This document shows positions 49,601-61,253 of a stretch of DNA of 64,000 nucleotides, piece by piece; the first letter of the stretch is position 1; each line of letters opens with the position of its first letter. The notes beneath the pieces are model-generated. The model was not told the origin of the DNA and made no database searches. It was given only the letters and a program-made list of their open reading frames with translations. The DNA is taken from positions 34,864,371-34,928,370 of the forward strand of contig CM077823.1 of the NCBI GenBank assembly GCA_039720395.1, given 5' to 3'. Source of the stretch: Liquidambar formosana. Taxonomy: Eukaryota; Streptophyta; Magnoliopsida; Saxifragales; Altingiaceae. The position numbers were made by a program, and so were the translations under genes.

Positions 49601-52600
49601 CCAGAACAAGTGGACTGAGAATCAAAATCTTCGCCACTGACCACCAAATTCTTCAAGTGGGGCTCATAACTCAAACCAATATCCACTAAGTTAAGAACAA
49701 AAGAAGATCCACAAGGCACACTTGAATCCTCCTTCTGAAAACTATTCTCACCTGCTTCTTCAGTTTCAGGAGACGGCGAAATGAAAAAGGAGAATATTGC
49801 ATCCAACCAATCCAAGCGACCACCAACTGCAACAATCGTGCCACATCTGACACTTACAGATGTAAAACTGTGGCAACTCTCTGGCTCCCACAGGTGTATA
49901 ATCTCAGAACCAGCAACACGAAAAGATAATGCGTTTGAACCTTCTCCATCGCCACGTTTCATTGTAGAGTTGCTACACGAGATAAGAAGAAACTCATGGT
50001 CTGGAACCCCAGTAATAGAACCCCACAATTTGCCTTCACCATGGGTTACCCAAAGAAAACTGGCACCCCTAATTCCTCCAATATCTGAGACAGATAGCAA
50101 CTCAAACTTCTGAACTTTCAATTTTAGGTAATGCCATGACCCAGGAAGTTCTTTCTGCATTGAGCCTTTAATATCATCAATCGTATCAAGGCCAATTAAA
50201 ATTTCTACCGAATCACATTCCACAAGGATTGATGTTTGAGGGACAGAAGATTCTTCCCTAACAGTGACTGGATCACAGGATACACATGATAACCCATTTA
50301 TAACCTCATTTAAAAGACGATGTAAACTTTTGTATTGAGAACTGCCAAGATTTACTATAACCGGAGATAGATGGACACGCAGGAAAAATGAAGAGCTCAA
50401 AATGATATCTTGCCGTGTACGAGAATTAAAATCTTCCAGATCTTTCACTGCAGTCACAGAGGCAAACTCCGAACCTGTTCCCATGAACTTATTTCTGCTC
50501 CTCGAATCCTCTAGATTAGCTAAAAACTTAGCTCTCTTTGCTATCCAAGGGCCAGTCACATGACCCTCCTGCCAAAGCATACTAATGACAGAAAGACAAC
50601 CTGTTTCACTGGTAACTGACAAAATGTTCTGAGCAGAAAATTTCTGCCTCTGCATACCACAGGAGTGAATACCAACATCATCTTTACAAGCAGAAGTGAC
50701 CAGGTGAATGTTAAGGTTACCAACATTCAAATGCAAGGAACGCGTGGTTGTTGAAGAATACCTCTTCTGGGAACTTGCAACTGAAGTTGGATTAGTGACT
50801 TGAATAGTCCCCTTTTCCAAAGTTGATGGTGAAGAAAAATCAAGAGCCATAAATTGATCCCAGGAAGAGTAGCCACCAAAATCTCCACCATTCTCAAAAG
50901 GGAAACATAAAATTACCCTCGCATCAGGGAGTAATATATTGCCTTGCAAACTTTCTTTTGAAGGCAAGGTTGTAACACAAGGGTGAGAACCTCTTTTCAC
51001 ATTCCCATCAGATGGTCCATGATTCTCTTTGAACGGCTCAATTGGAAAACCATTTTCTCTGTTACTAATTTGAACAGAACTTCCAACTTCCTTGAAAAAG
51101 TCAAATAAGATATTTATCAAATGAAAATTCACCCATAAAATGAATGGTGGAAGCTTCAATGAAAATGATGTTGGCCCTGTTAACCCGCCATCTGTATAAC
51201 TTGAATTTACAGTAACTTGGCAATGAGAAACACCGGAAGTTCTGAGCAATGTAACCTTAACTACATCATCTTCTTTACTACTTGCACAATTGATTCTGCT
51301 TATGCAATTATCCATGGAAGACATACAAAATGGAAAATCTGCACTAACTGCCCCACTTGGTTTTTCTAAATCAGGAACCTTGGCATGACAGGGGAAATGG
51401 AGGGAGGGCACTTTCAACTGCAGTTTGCAAATGTTGCATCAAATGAGTCCGGCTGTGAATATCATTATTACAAGCGTGCAAGCTAAAATCCCCAACATCA
51501 TTCCCATTACTATAATAATCTGCAAGCTCAATATGGTGCACCGTTGCTTCAAATTTCATATCTCGAGGACATACCTGTTGGCCTTATCAAATGTTTGAAG
51601 TTAGTGTAAAAGAATATCGTGCAAGACCAATAAATTATAGATTACAAACAGTAAAATTCAAACTGGAAAAGAAAAAACTCAAGCACAACTATTACCTGCA
51701 AAACAAAGAGCATGTCTCTGCATTCTGCAACCAGATAATGACCATTTGTCCCATTATTTATCTGATCATCCTTCAGATCACACAAATGCTTCTGGTCTTC
51801 ATCGCAGAAGGAAAAAACAACAGAAATTCCAGCAACAATTGCCTTAAGATTGGTTTCAACATGCTGTTGCTCTGTAAATAGGTGAAATAAAATAAGAAAA
51901 TCATAGTTGCATTGACAAATGATAATCGATAACAAGGAAAGGGTTATTGCCACAGACTTTCTAATTGCTTTCACGAACTTTCAGGTGGAGATGTCCAATC
52001 ACCTCCTTTGAATGGCCATTGAAACAACCAAATAACTCAGGAAATATTATTGCCGTAAATAATAATCATATAAATGCACTCAATTGGTGCAATATATCAG
52101 ACCATAATTCTTCTATCAGAAGAATAATCCAAGTCCATGTAAATTTCCTGGATGTTACCTAACAACTGCCCTATTTATAAACATTAAAAGGTGTTAATAT
52201 TGACAAACAATCAATTGCAACAAGAGCACTTGGTCCATCAAGAAAGTTTCTGTCAGAGGCTTATAGCTTTCTTATCCACTGTATTGTTTACAAAGCGCAT
52301 GAGTCTTAAACCTTGAAGCCCATGTCAAAACGAAGCATAAGGAGATCACTAAGATGATGCCCAAGGAACACCAAGGTGAGCCTATAAGACACGTCAAGCA
52401 GACTCTAGAGGCCAAGAGCCCCTAATGCACCCATTTCATAGGGTACCTGTTCATGTGGCATAAGTCTTACACCTAATTTTCATCTTATATTTTTGTAATT
52501 TCTTGAATTTGAACATCTTTTCCATAAGTAAGCCTTGTTAGTAAGCACTTTGGCTAGACAGATACCACATTGTGCACGGTGATGAGCTATGACCAGATGG

Positions 52601-55600
52601 TCCTCAGCAAGGAAATTCAGTAGGCTACACGCCTACACATTAATGTAATTAGATGATTTTAGATTAACTAATTTGTGAAACAAATCTATTTTAGACTATT
52701 TAAGTACTATATACATATATACATATATAAGATACTAACGAATATGAAAAAACACTTAAAAATTGGTCTATAGTTATAAGTTAATGTTAATTGTAAATGA
52801 AACAAAGTCAATAAATTAAGTGTTTCTCTAAAAATTTACATCTTATGGGTATAAATCTTAATATTAAATTGTACACCAAACAGAATAATAATAATAATAA
52901 TAATAATAATAACTATTCAAGGGTTTTTCTCCTTAGCAATTTATTTTATTTCATTTCCATGTTTATAAGTAGAAAGTTAGATATGCAATGCAAGAAACCA
53001 ATGACTTTAAGAACTAGCATATGTAAATTCGGTCTAATGTGTGCTCTTTTATCATGTGTCGTTGTTTTGCATATATAAAATTCTACAAAAATAAAGTGGA
53101 AGTACCATTTCATTATGTTGCCTAGACAAATTCAAGTACACTAGTTTTAATTTTTTTAACCTGTACAATCCAGGAACGATTGAACACTATGGGCTAAGAA
53201 AATGCAAGAGAAAGTAGATGCATATTTAAAAATGTAAGAAATATATAGTACTAATTTGACACTATAAATGATCAGTATAAAATATGGGTCATAAAGCACG
53301 TACCAGAAGGAATCTGCAAAGATCCAGAAGCGAGGTTGGATGCAGCTGTTATGGCACTAAAGACAGAACATGTCCAGTTCCAAATCCCACTGCTTCCCAA
53401 AGCTGATTGGGAACTTCTCATTCCATCAAAACATTCAAAAAACTGGTCCATGCTGCAAATAATCAACCGAATGTTATACTAAAAGAATTGATATGTGCAC
53501 CAAAATGGAAAGAAAAAAAAAAAGTAAACATACATAAAACACTTTAGGAAATCTTCAACTATTGATTATGTAAATATTTGCAATGCTACTAACAAGTATC
53601 AAAGGCAAACAAGAAAAGTTCTAAGATTCCAAAAGCCCGAATTTGGGAAAAATGAATCAGGTGCCGATATATCCCATAAACTAATAAAGGGAATGTACAG
53701 GATTTGTAAAATTTGGTAAAATGGTATAAAAAATTTCTCAAATGCACTATAATAATTATGCATTGGAGTTAGTTTTTTGTCCTTTTTAAAAATTAAAAAA
53801 TAAAATAAAATATTATGCATTGGGTGTTTTTTTTTTTTTTTTTTTTTTTTGGGGGGGGGGGGACACCATTTTCATAAGAATCAGTAGCAAACTTCATAGC
53901 TTTAGAATGCAAGATATTAGATCATACAGGAGGGCCATCACAATATTCCACACTAACATTGTGATAAGAACTTTGAGAGTTAAGAAAGAAGAACGAACCT
54001 TGCCCCAAAATCTAATTCTTCTTCAGTTCCATATTTCTGGTTTTTGTTAATAGAAAACGGAACCCAATCTGATATAAGATGAGGCCCCCGTAACAGACCA
54101 TCTGTCACCGATTCTTGTCCTATCAGAGAAAACAAATCATTTGAAAGACTTCCTTGGATTGGTATCACCTTATCAGTACCAATCACAGCAGCAGCAGGGG
54201 TCGATGAATTGAGGTGAGATGCTGAGTTAAAGTAGACAGAGTTCGATGTCTTGTGATGCATATGACCCCTGTCATCTTTATCCAGATTCTTAATAGATTG
54301 CCATAAAAGTAAGAACCATTTTATTGTGCTGGGTTGAAATCTTAGTTTTACAGGATCAATACAAACATCTGCATCCACTTTGCGGATATCTAAGGAACCA
54401 TTCTTCCATGGAATACTTAATCTTAGGGTGCCTGAAAATCCATCTTTTTCTCCAGTCATGATTGAAGTTCTAGCATTTGATGGACAACAACCTGAAAACC
54501 ACTCACCAAAGGTTGTTCCTGAAGCACTAGAAAGGCATGATTGATTGTCAACATCATCCATTTGAAGCAGTTCAAGTATTGCTCCTTGAAATTTTACAAA
54601 GTTTGTAAGTCGACTTATTCCAAGAAAGCTCTCAGCTCTTGCATCACTATTTGAATTAGCATCTTCAGAAATGCATGTTCCACATTCTGTTTCTGAAATT
54701 CGAAGAACCAAGGTTGCGCGATGCCATGTTTTCTTCTCATCTTTCTCTGAAGAGGGATCAAATGCAACAATCAGATTTTTAATTTTTACATGAAAGCTTG
54801 TCAGCAACCATTTAACCATCTTGGCAATTGTCTTAACGCCTTCATGAACATCCATGGAAGCAGATGTCCCAGTATTGTCCACCATTTCATGCTCCAGCTT
54901 TCCAAACTCATTGCTGGTACAGTAGTTACCATCTTGACTGGGGGTACAAGTTTCATCTCCAGCTAGGGGATTTTTCTTTGCAAAAGGAGCAAGCAAAAGC
55001 TCAAGTTCATCCACCTCAACCTCACAACCTTTACCCTTCCAAGGCATTTTAACTAGTAGAGAGCCAATTGATCCTTCTTTTACTATCACTCCTGCTGTTG
55101 CACCAAACTGGCAAACATAGGCATGAAAAAGCATTATAAATACAAGATATAAATCAAACAAGGGATCAAAAAAGAGAGAGAAGAGAAGGAATTAGTCATA
55201 GCGGGAATTTCAAATTATTTTATGACAACACGAGCACATGCATCGTGTGGATGTATATCTAGGTGTTGGACTCATTAATCTACAAAATTTGGGACATAGG
55301 GACAGCCATTTTGTTGAAGTTCTCTAAGTTTTCTTCTTCTATACAATTATACTCCTAGGTGATATTGAAGATAACAAAGCATTTCCTACAGGGAAATTCA
55401 CTCATTTTGAATATTTAGGTAATGAAAACACAGAAACAAAGTAACCACCAGGAAATAAATCTCGAGTCTCAATCCTGAATTCCTGATTGATCATCACAAC
55501 ATTATTCAAATCAATGCTTTGAACCAGTCAAACGATTCTTCCTATAACCTTTCTGAAGTCTGAACATAAAAAATCTTATTACAACAATGTTTACCAAAAA

Positions 55601-56791
55601 ATCAAAAAACACTTACCTTTTCAAAAATTTAAACTTTGTTAAATATTCGTAATGTTGATTCAACCTATTCTCAAAATAGCATTTACATTCTTCATAAAAA
55701 AATGCTATGACGATATCCTTTCATATCAAATATTTACTCAGCAAGTCAGCATTTCTAGAGGTACGATGCTAATTTTGGCTTTCTTTCTCTCGTATACACA
55801 TATGTACTTTGCATTTGTTTAAACACTCTTGTTTATGAGTTTCACACAATTTTTTTAGCATATGCCTAACCTTTATGAAGTTCTTCAACAGCCCGAAAGT
55901 AACAACATGGACTCTACTTGATCATGGGAAAAACAAAGACCAAAATCACAATCTTTTTTAGCAATATCCATTGACTAAAGCAACTTCCCCACTCACCTAC
56001 CCCCATCTTTTCTTCCTTTTACAGTCATGTACACAACTATGTTTATGAACCATATTTCCAAGACACACACATAAAAAATAAGCAAAATAAAGTCAATAAG
56101 TTAAATTTTGCACAAAGTATCCACAGAATTCAAATATTTTCAGCTCAAATCCTTAAAAATACCATTTGGTTGCCAATAAATTGTTCAAAAAATAATGAGA
56201 TATTAAAATTTTATAAATCCTATATTTTCACAAATTCGAACCTTAGTATACAAAACCATCCTCGTTCGTAATTCTACTAAGCGTCTTCCAGTTGAGTTCT
56301 CCAACATTTTGGGAAACCAAAAAAACACGCAACTTGACATTCACAAGTACATTTTCTTCTCCTCTCCTCAACTTTCTAACTTTCCAAGCACCCAATTGAA
56401 AATTGTAATTGTATGTCTATATGTGTCTGTACACAAAAATAGATATGTATATAGCACCTAAGCTGTGTAATCATACAACTAAGCAAATACGCAAGCAATT
56501 ATGCAAATTCTTCAAAACCCCACCAACCCAAAAAAACGAAACCCCCCCCCCCCCCCAAATTCAGTAACTTCACGAAAAAAACCGTACCTTCTCGTTGAGA
56601 CAATCGACGTTGAGAGCAAGATCAGAAAGCTGGATGGTGCCGGCGCTGAGCTGCACATCGAGCTGGTCGAGATCGATGTCACCCAATATGAATTGCCCCA
56701 ATTTCTTCTTCAACAAAAACTTGCACACCCGCTTTACCGCCCACCGGGAAAACATCGCCTCCGCGGACTTCGCGATGTTCCACGGAAACAT
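38943..56791 (-). CDS. ATG2: Autophagy-related protein 2 (one-base frame break in exon 5)
   Basis: Large lipid-transfer protein bridging ER and growing phagophore, partner of ATG9 and ATG18. Thirteen exons (minus): 56588-56791, 53999-55107, 53304-53452, 51696-51871, 48340-51574, 48128-48240, 46378-46582, 45839-45952, 42753-42860, 42513-42645, 40355-40554, 39125-39321, 38943-39015. The start [20 protein letters not shown] and [20 protein letters not shown] is the chorein-type N-terminus; middle blocks include [15 protein letters not shown] and [15 protein letters not shown]; the C-terminus ([25 protein letters not shown], then an alanine-rich stretch ending [10 protein letters not shown]) is the ATG2 C-terminal domain. 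About 2004 residues once one base is allowed for; Arabidopsis is near 1900. Exon 5 has one extra base near 51382-51384: [10 protein letters not shown] reaches TGA at 51371, while KVPDLEKPS continues in the next frame. As written it stops after about 613 residues. Intron 7 begins GC, not GT. Confidence 0.95.
39322..40354. other. ATG2 intron 11 (1.0 kb)
   Basis: AT-rich intron, nothing else recognised. Confidence 0.65.
40555..42512. other. ATG2 intron 10 (2.0 kb)
   Basis: Contains a possible tRNA-derived retroposon near 41540-41780 ('ggttctgggttcaactctc' resembles a polymerase III B box), AAATA repeats at about 41765 and five 'gagtt' units at about 41876. No gene. Confidence 0.5.
43623..43662. 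repeat. (TA)n microsatellite
   Basis: About 20 TA units within ATG2 intron 8; a second (TA)n of about 15 units lies at 43322-43352. Confidence 0.9.
44378..45166 (+). mobile_element. TRIM retroelement with two LTRs, interrupted
   Basis: LTR 1 at 44378-44489 (112 bp, TGTTGGGAAGTCC...TTAACA); LTR 2 starts at 44562 with TGTTGGGAAGTCC and, after an insertion, finishes at 45166 with the same GGCCCTCCA(C/T)CTAACAGCTT and TTAACA. After LTR 1 comes TGATATCAGAG, close to the initiator-methionine primer site; before LTR 2 is the purine tract ATTAAAGGGAG. Flanks GTAAC and ATAAC agree in 4 of 5. Only about 70 bp between the LTRs and no genes, hence a TRIM. It sits in an intron of ATG2, on the opposite strand. 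Confidence 0.85.
44617..45099 (+). mobile_element. 5'-truncated LINE inside the TRIM's second LTR
   Basis: Ends in about 25 A and is flanked by the 11-bp duplication ACATCACTTCA (44606-44616 and 45100-45110). The left part reads [20 protein letters not shown] and then [15 protein letters not shown] before TGA, which is the C-terminal end of the plant L1-type reverse transcriptase protein; a 3' UTR with 'ttgtatttcaccttttgtga' follows. Dead by truncation. Confidence 0.9.
46583..48127. other. ATG2 intron 6 (1.5 kb), with a LINE-like tail
   Basis: (GT)n at 46961-46985. The stretch 47290-47420 ('ttgctgtatactcctagtgt' ... 'ttatcttattgaaaaaaagaa') resembles the 3' end of a plant LINE. A direct repeat 'atggatttgttttcatacag' occurs at about 46864 and 46907. 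No gene. Confidence 0.5.
46961..46985. repeat. (GT)n microsatellite
   Basis: About 12 GT units in ATG2 intron 6. Confidence 0.9.
51872..53303. other. ATG2 intron 3 (1.4 kb)
   Basis: AT-rich; (AAT)n at 52884-52911. No gene. Confidence 0.65.
52884..52911. repeat. (AAT)n microsatellite
   Basis: About nine AAT units within ATG2 intron 3. Confidence 0.9.
53453..53998. other. ATG2 intron 2 with a T/G homopolymer junction
   Basis: Contains about 24 T directly followed by about 12 G at 53827-53862. Otherwise unremarkable. Confidence 0.65.
55108..56587. other. ATG2 intron 1 (1.5 kb)
   Basis: Separates the first exon (68 codons) from the long exon 2. AT-rich, with about 16 C at 56541. No other feature recognised. 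Confidence 0.7.
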
Positions 56792-56820
56792 CGTTGAACG
56801 ACGATTCAGAAGCTTTCGAA

Positions 56821-56853
56821 TTAGGGTTTTTCCCTGTGGAAATTAGGGTTTTG
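56821..56853 (-). promoter_or_regulatory. Two telo-box motifs upstream of ATG2
   Basis: AAACCCTAAT (56821-56830) and AAACCCTAATTT (about 56842-56852) on the minus strand, 30-60 bp upstream of the ATG, probably in the 5' UTR. Such AAACCCTA motifs are common near the starts of housekeeping genes in plants. A CT-rich stretch (minus strand, 56930-56960) follows upstream. Confidence 0.45.
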
Positions 56854-57099
56854 CAAGGCGGAATTTGGAGGAGTTGCTCGTGAGTGGAGGTCGCAGCACC
56901 TCCATCAAGAGCAGGAGGAGAAGGCGAAGAGAGAAAGAGAGAGAGAGAAAGGAGGAGGAGAGAGATTTTGCAGTTGGGAAGAGGATATAAGGGAGGGATT
57001 ATTGTAGGGGAAAACGATGACTTTTTTTTTCCTAGTTTTTGGCCTGCTTGGGGCTTCCGTGTGAGTTTGTTCCCCCCTCGTTAGATTTAATTTCACGTT

Positions 57100-58243
57100 T
57101 TCTTCGTGTCATGGATGTGTAAAAATCCTTGCTTAATATGGAATTTAAAACATTACAATTCACAAATACGGAGTACCACAGCAAAACAACAATTTCGTAA
57201 TTTTAATATTGCCTGTGTATGAGAAATTATTTGGTGCTGCAGGCACACTACATTTATCATGTGGCACTACTAATATAGGGTATTGGGCTAATACAATCAA
57301 ACTATATATTATCTATTTATACTACTATATAAAGCTAATTCTCTTTATCATTGGTATGTACTTGTATTTACCAAAAGTTTTTCTTTTTATCTACCCACTT
57401 TCAAGAAAACTTAGGAGCAATATAGTAACTATGATAAACTACAATTAGTTATTTATTCTCTTAATTGGGTACGAATTCTCACTCTCCTACTCTTCTAAGA
57501 TCTCTCCCCAATTCTCTCTCTTATAAATTGATATGGCACTTTAAAATTTAAAATTTGACAATTATCAAAATTATTCATCAATTAAATCTCAAATTAATCT
57601 ATCTGCATTGAACATTGCACCGTGTTGCACACGTATCGCATGTGCCTCAATGGCTAGTTTATTATAAGGGAGGGATCCATTTACTGACTGCCTACTGGTA
57701 TAAAAGTAACCTTTTTATAGCCATTGATGTTTCCGAATCTAATGGTCCTTACAGTATCAAAATTACTGATATGGGTTGATTCGAATAAAAAACCAAAAGT
57801 TGTTCCACTCAATTAAATTCCCCTCTCATTCTAATACCTCTATCTCTCTTCTTTATCTCTCTCTTTCTCTCTCGTCCTTGAACTCATTCTAATATCTCTC
57901 TCAATCTCAATCCTCATCATTATCCAACTTGCAATTCTCTCAAGTCTTGAACTCATTCTAATATGTTGTTCAATCTCAGTCCTCATCATTATCCAACTTG
58001 CAAATCTAGGATGCATATATCAAAAGATGTTGTAATAAAGTCTAACAATGAGATTTTTGTGCTAAGATAGGATATATGGTTCCCTTCTCTTATTATAATC
58101 ATGAGCGAGATCCCTAGATGTTTGGAACTATTGTATGGCTTGAAACCATACAATCCTATTCTAGATGTTTGGGTTTGTGTCGACCTAAATCAAAATATAC
58201 CTAAAAAGCAAAAACCAGTTTAACATTAGGGAATTCACCTCTA
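57100..58243. other. Intergenic spacer upstream of ATG2
   Basis: No gene supported. Contains CT-rich sequence around 57840-57900 and the 69-bp tandem repeat listed separately. Confidence 0.5.
57877..58010. repeat. 69-bp tandem repeat, two copies
   Basis: 'cttgaactcattctaatat' ... 'caatctca(a/g)tcctcatc' ... 'attatccaacttgcaa' occurs at 57877 and again at 57946. Confidence 0.85.
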
Positions 58244-58496
58244 TAGGGGTGTAAACGAGTCAAGTAGTATGTTTAAGTTCAGGCTCGTTAAATTAACGAG
58301 TTCAAAAATGAAAGTTTGAGCTCAACTCAGTTTGGCATATAAACAAGTTCGAATGAATTTTTTATTGAGACAAACCTAAGTAGTATTTTAGATAACCTTT
58401 AAAATGATATTTTATCTCATGAATGAATTCAAACAAGCTTTATATCGAGCCAATCTCAAAACAAGTTTGAGTAACTTAGATCGTTTTACAATCCTA
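58244..58496. mobile_element. hAT-type MITE (253 bp)
   Basis: Left TAGGGGTGTAAACGAGTC, reversed right TAGGATTGTAAAACGATC; 8-bp flanks CACCTCTA and CGCCTCTA agree in 7 positions. 'gctcgttaaattaacgag' gives a small inner palindrome. No coding capacity. Confidence 0.7.
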
Positions 58497-59065
58497 CGCC
58501 TCTATGAACAGTGAGAATAGGACACTCTTAAGAATCTTAATCACCTAAAAAAAAAAATTTGCTATATGTGTGATTCTATTGATTTGACACATCGCAACAA
58601 CGTAGTCACGTGAAGAGCGGATCATACCCAAAAATTTCCTATATTGAATAATTTCATATTTGTATCTTCTATTTGACTCTATAGATTTGTCCATATACGA
58701 TAACGACGATGATTAAAGGAGGCGGCGCTTTGGTTTAGCCTTCGTGTATTTTCGAAAATGCCATTGCTTTGTCTCAATTGCAACTTGTGTGAGTGTGGAT
58801 AAAACTGTTAGTTGCCCATTTCCACGTGTTGCTTTTTCGAACTTATCTTATGTTTTCCCGTACTTCTGCTTTATTACTATACAAACCCTAGTTGTTGAAT
58901 GTATAGGGCTTCATAATGGATTTAGAACAATTTTAGATAAAAGCGTTAAATGGGTTCAAATTGAAAGTGATTTTCGAGATGTGGTTAGAGTTTTACGTGA
59001 GACTTATAAGTATTATTTTGTAATTAACATTACGAATCTGATATAAGAATAGAATGATGATTCCT

Positions 59066-59410
59066 TAGGTTATGTTCGTTATGAAGGAATGAGAAAAAGA
59101 ATAGAATGATGATTTCATTTTCTTAAAAAAAAGTAAGTGTTAGTTGTACAAGGGAATGGAATGAAATGGAATGGCTATTTTCTTGTAGGGATTTATTTCC
59201 TCCAATGAGAAAATAGTAATTCATTCCTAAACCAAAAAGAATGGCTATTCCTTTATTTCAAAAAGTAAAAATCATTAAAAATGGGTTTTATTTTTGCCTT
59301 TTCATTCAATTCCCACCCCTTATCAAAGATTGGGATGAAATGTCTATTCTCATTCCCATTCCTATTCTCATTATATTCTATTCCAGTCTCTCAAACCAAA
59401 CACACCCTTA
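59066..59410. mobile_element. MITE with degenerate inverted ends
   Basis: Left 'ttaggttatgttcgttatga' and reversed right 'taagggtgtgtttggtttga' are related; the interior repeats 'gaatggaatg' and 'cattcctattctcatt' as inverted halves. Typical of the TWA-target MITEs found elsewhere in this window. Confidence 0.5.
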
Positions 59411-60590
59411 GTTATTAGACCATCACATCCCATCATTAAGAGTTTAAAACCATTACCATTGTCGTCTATCTGCTACTACTACCACTAAAATCTAACGTCA
59501 CCACCACATAGCTAGCATTTTGAGATGAAATTTTGAATTTAGTAAAATTCTTGGAGGGTTATTTGCCTAATAATAGGACCAATTATAAGATATTTGATAT
59601 AATGAATTTGTTTGAGTGACTCTTGTTTTTTTTTTTTTTTTTTTTTTTTTTTGGGGGGGGGGGGGTTTACTTTATTATTACACTGGTGGTAATTCCCTTC
59701 ATTAGGTTCATGATAAAGTCATCCACGACAGACGGTGCTGGACAAACAATGGGATATCAAAGGCATCATAGGTTTATAGGATACTTTTGAATCTTTCTAT
59801 GTCACAATAGGACAAATGATCTTTGGTTCCTTTTTTATTCCACTATTGTATAGACAAATGGGACATCAAACGCACCATATTGAAATTAAAAGATGCATAA
59901 ACCCAAGTATGGGCATCTTTAAGCTTTGCTTTTAGCCTTAGAATTAATGTTAGAAATACTCAAAAGAAAGATTCCTTGAGACAAAATGACGTAATAACTT
60001 ATTAGCCCAGTAGACGCCATGTCAATAGACAATAGACAATGGCAAATGAAGACCTTCTTCCCCACCCTCCTTTTTTTCCTTTTTCTTTTTTTTTTTTTTG
60101 GGGGGGTGGCATGGGGGATTATGGGGTAAGTACATGAACAATCCTTCCTTCAAGAAGAGGAGAGGCGACAAATGTGGGACAATAGGAGTAACAATCTTGT
60201 TAGGGGTAGTTTTAAATTGCCATATTATCACTCTGTTAGATAGGGGCGGAGTTAGGATTTATCTCCAATGGGGGCATTGTGCTATGATTCTATGAAGTAG
60301 GAATTGGGAACTAAAAGCTCTAGAAAGCATTTTTTGGAAAAAATTATTTTTTAATAATCATTTTTCAATTTAATACCAAAAAAGGATATTTTTGTCAACT
60401 TATTACAAATTGACTGTAAATATGCTTTAAAATGACTACCATCTTTCTCTTTTTGGCATTATGTTGAGAAATAGTCATCAAATGATAATATCTCTCCCAA
60501 TAAAAAAAAAATAAAAATAAAAAAAACAAACAAACAAACTTGGTTGAGCCAATGGGGCCACGTGCCCCCAAAGGCCCCTTCTCGCTCCAC
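59411..60590. other. Intergenic spacer with two T/G homopolymer junctions
   Basis: T-run followed by G-run at 59626-59665 and again at 60086-60106. No gene. Confidence 0.5.
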
Positions 60591-60937
60591 CAGTGCTGTT
60601 AGAGCTATATTTTGTTGGTGTTTCTTTTCTATGGCTTGTTGGAGTGAGGTGCAGACGTGTAGTCTCCATCCCAATTTTTTCTTAGATTGTGCTAGGCCCT
60701 TGGTGGTTTGATTGGAGTGTTGTGCAGTGCATTCTTCCCTCTTTAATTCGGGTCTGCTATTGTTTTTTTTTGGTGTTTACTATTGTTTTGTTTGGTTAGC
60801 TACTAGGTAGTTTAGGGCTGTTTGTTCTAGTTATATGGGGTGTTCTTCTATGTTTTCTTTTTGGGTGTATCCTCTATAGGCGTTTTCTCTTCTAATCTTA
60901 TTAATAAAATTTTTGCTGATAAAAAAAAAAAAAAAAT
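60591..60937 (+). mobile_element. LINE 3' fragment with poly-A tail
   Basis: T-rich, G/T-patterned sequence ending 'ttattaataaaatttttgctg' then 'ata' and about 15 A, the usual 3' end of plant L1-type elements. Left boundary and target duplication not found. Confidence 0.5.
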
Positions 60938-61199
60938 GGAATTGTGAGAAGTTGCAAATTATTTTAACAAAATATAGACTAGGGCAACGATCTGTTGGAA
61001 TGTGGTGCATCCTTAGCCTACAATTTATTGATACAAAACACAAAGTTTTAACTTGGGCTTCTTGGTTTGACGCTGATTGGCTTGTTCTATAATTTTTTAA
61101 GAAGTAGACAAAGTGTCATTATAGGGAAGGCTTATAGGTTCAAGTTTTAAATTGGTTATATATTAATATAAATACTGAACATGCCTTTCCAGTTTAGTA

Positions 61200-61253
61200 T
61201 ACCCTACTCTTTTATTAATAATATTTCTTTGTTGCTGATCCAAAAAAAAAAAA
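61200..61253 (+). mobile_element. Second LINE-type tail
   Basis: 'ttattaataatatttctttg' then 'ttgctgatcc' and 13 A closely resembles the end of the fragment at 60591-60937. Only the last few dozen bases are recognisable. Confidence 0.4.

Noticed and set aside
49781..50113. Open frame of 110 codons on the plus strand
   Set aside because: Lies opposite the strongly supported ATG2 exon 5; no family features.
58744..59046. 100-codon frame on the plus strand
   Set aside because: No recognised domain, no start context or neighbouring exons; composition not distinctive. A gene relic cannot be excluded.
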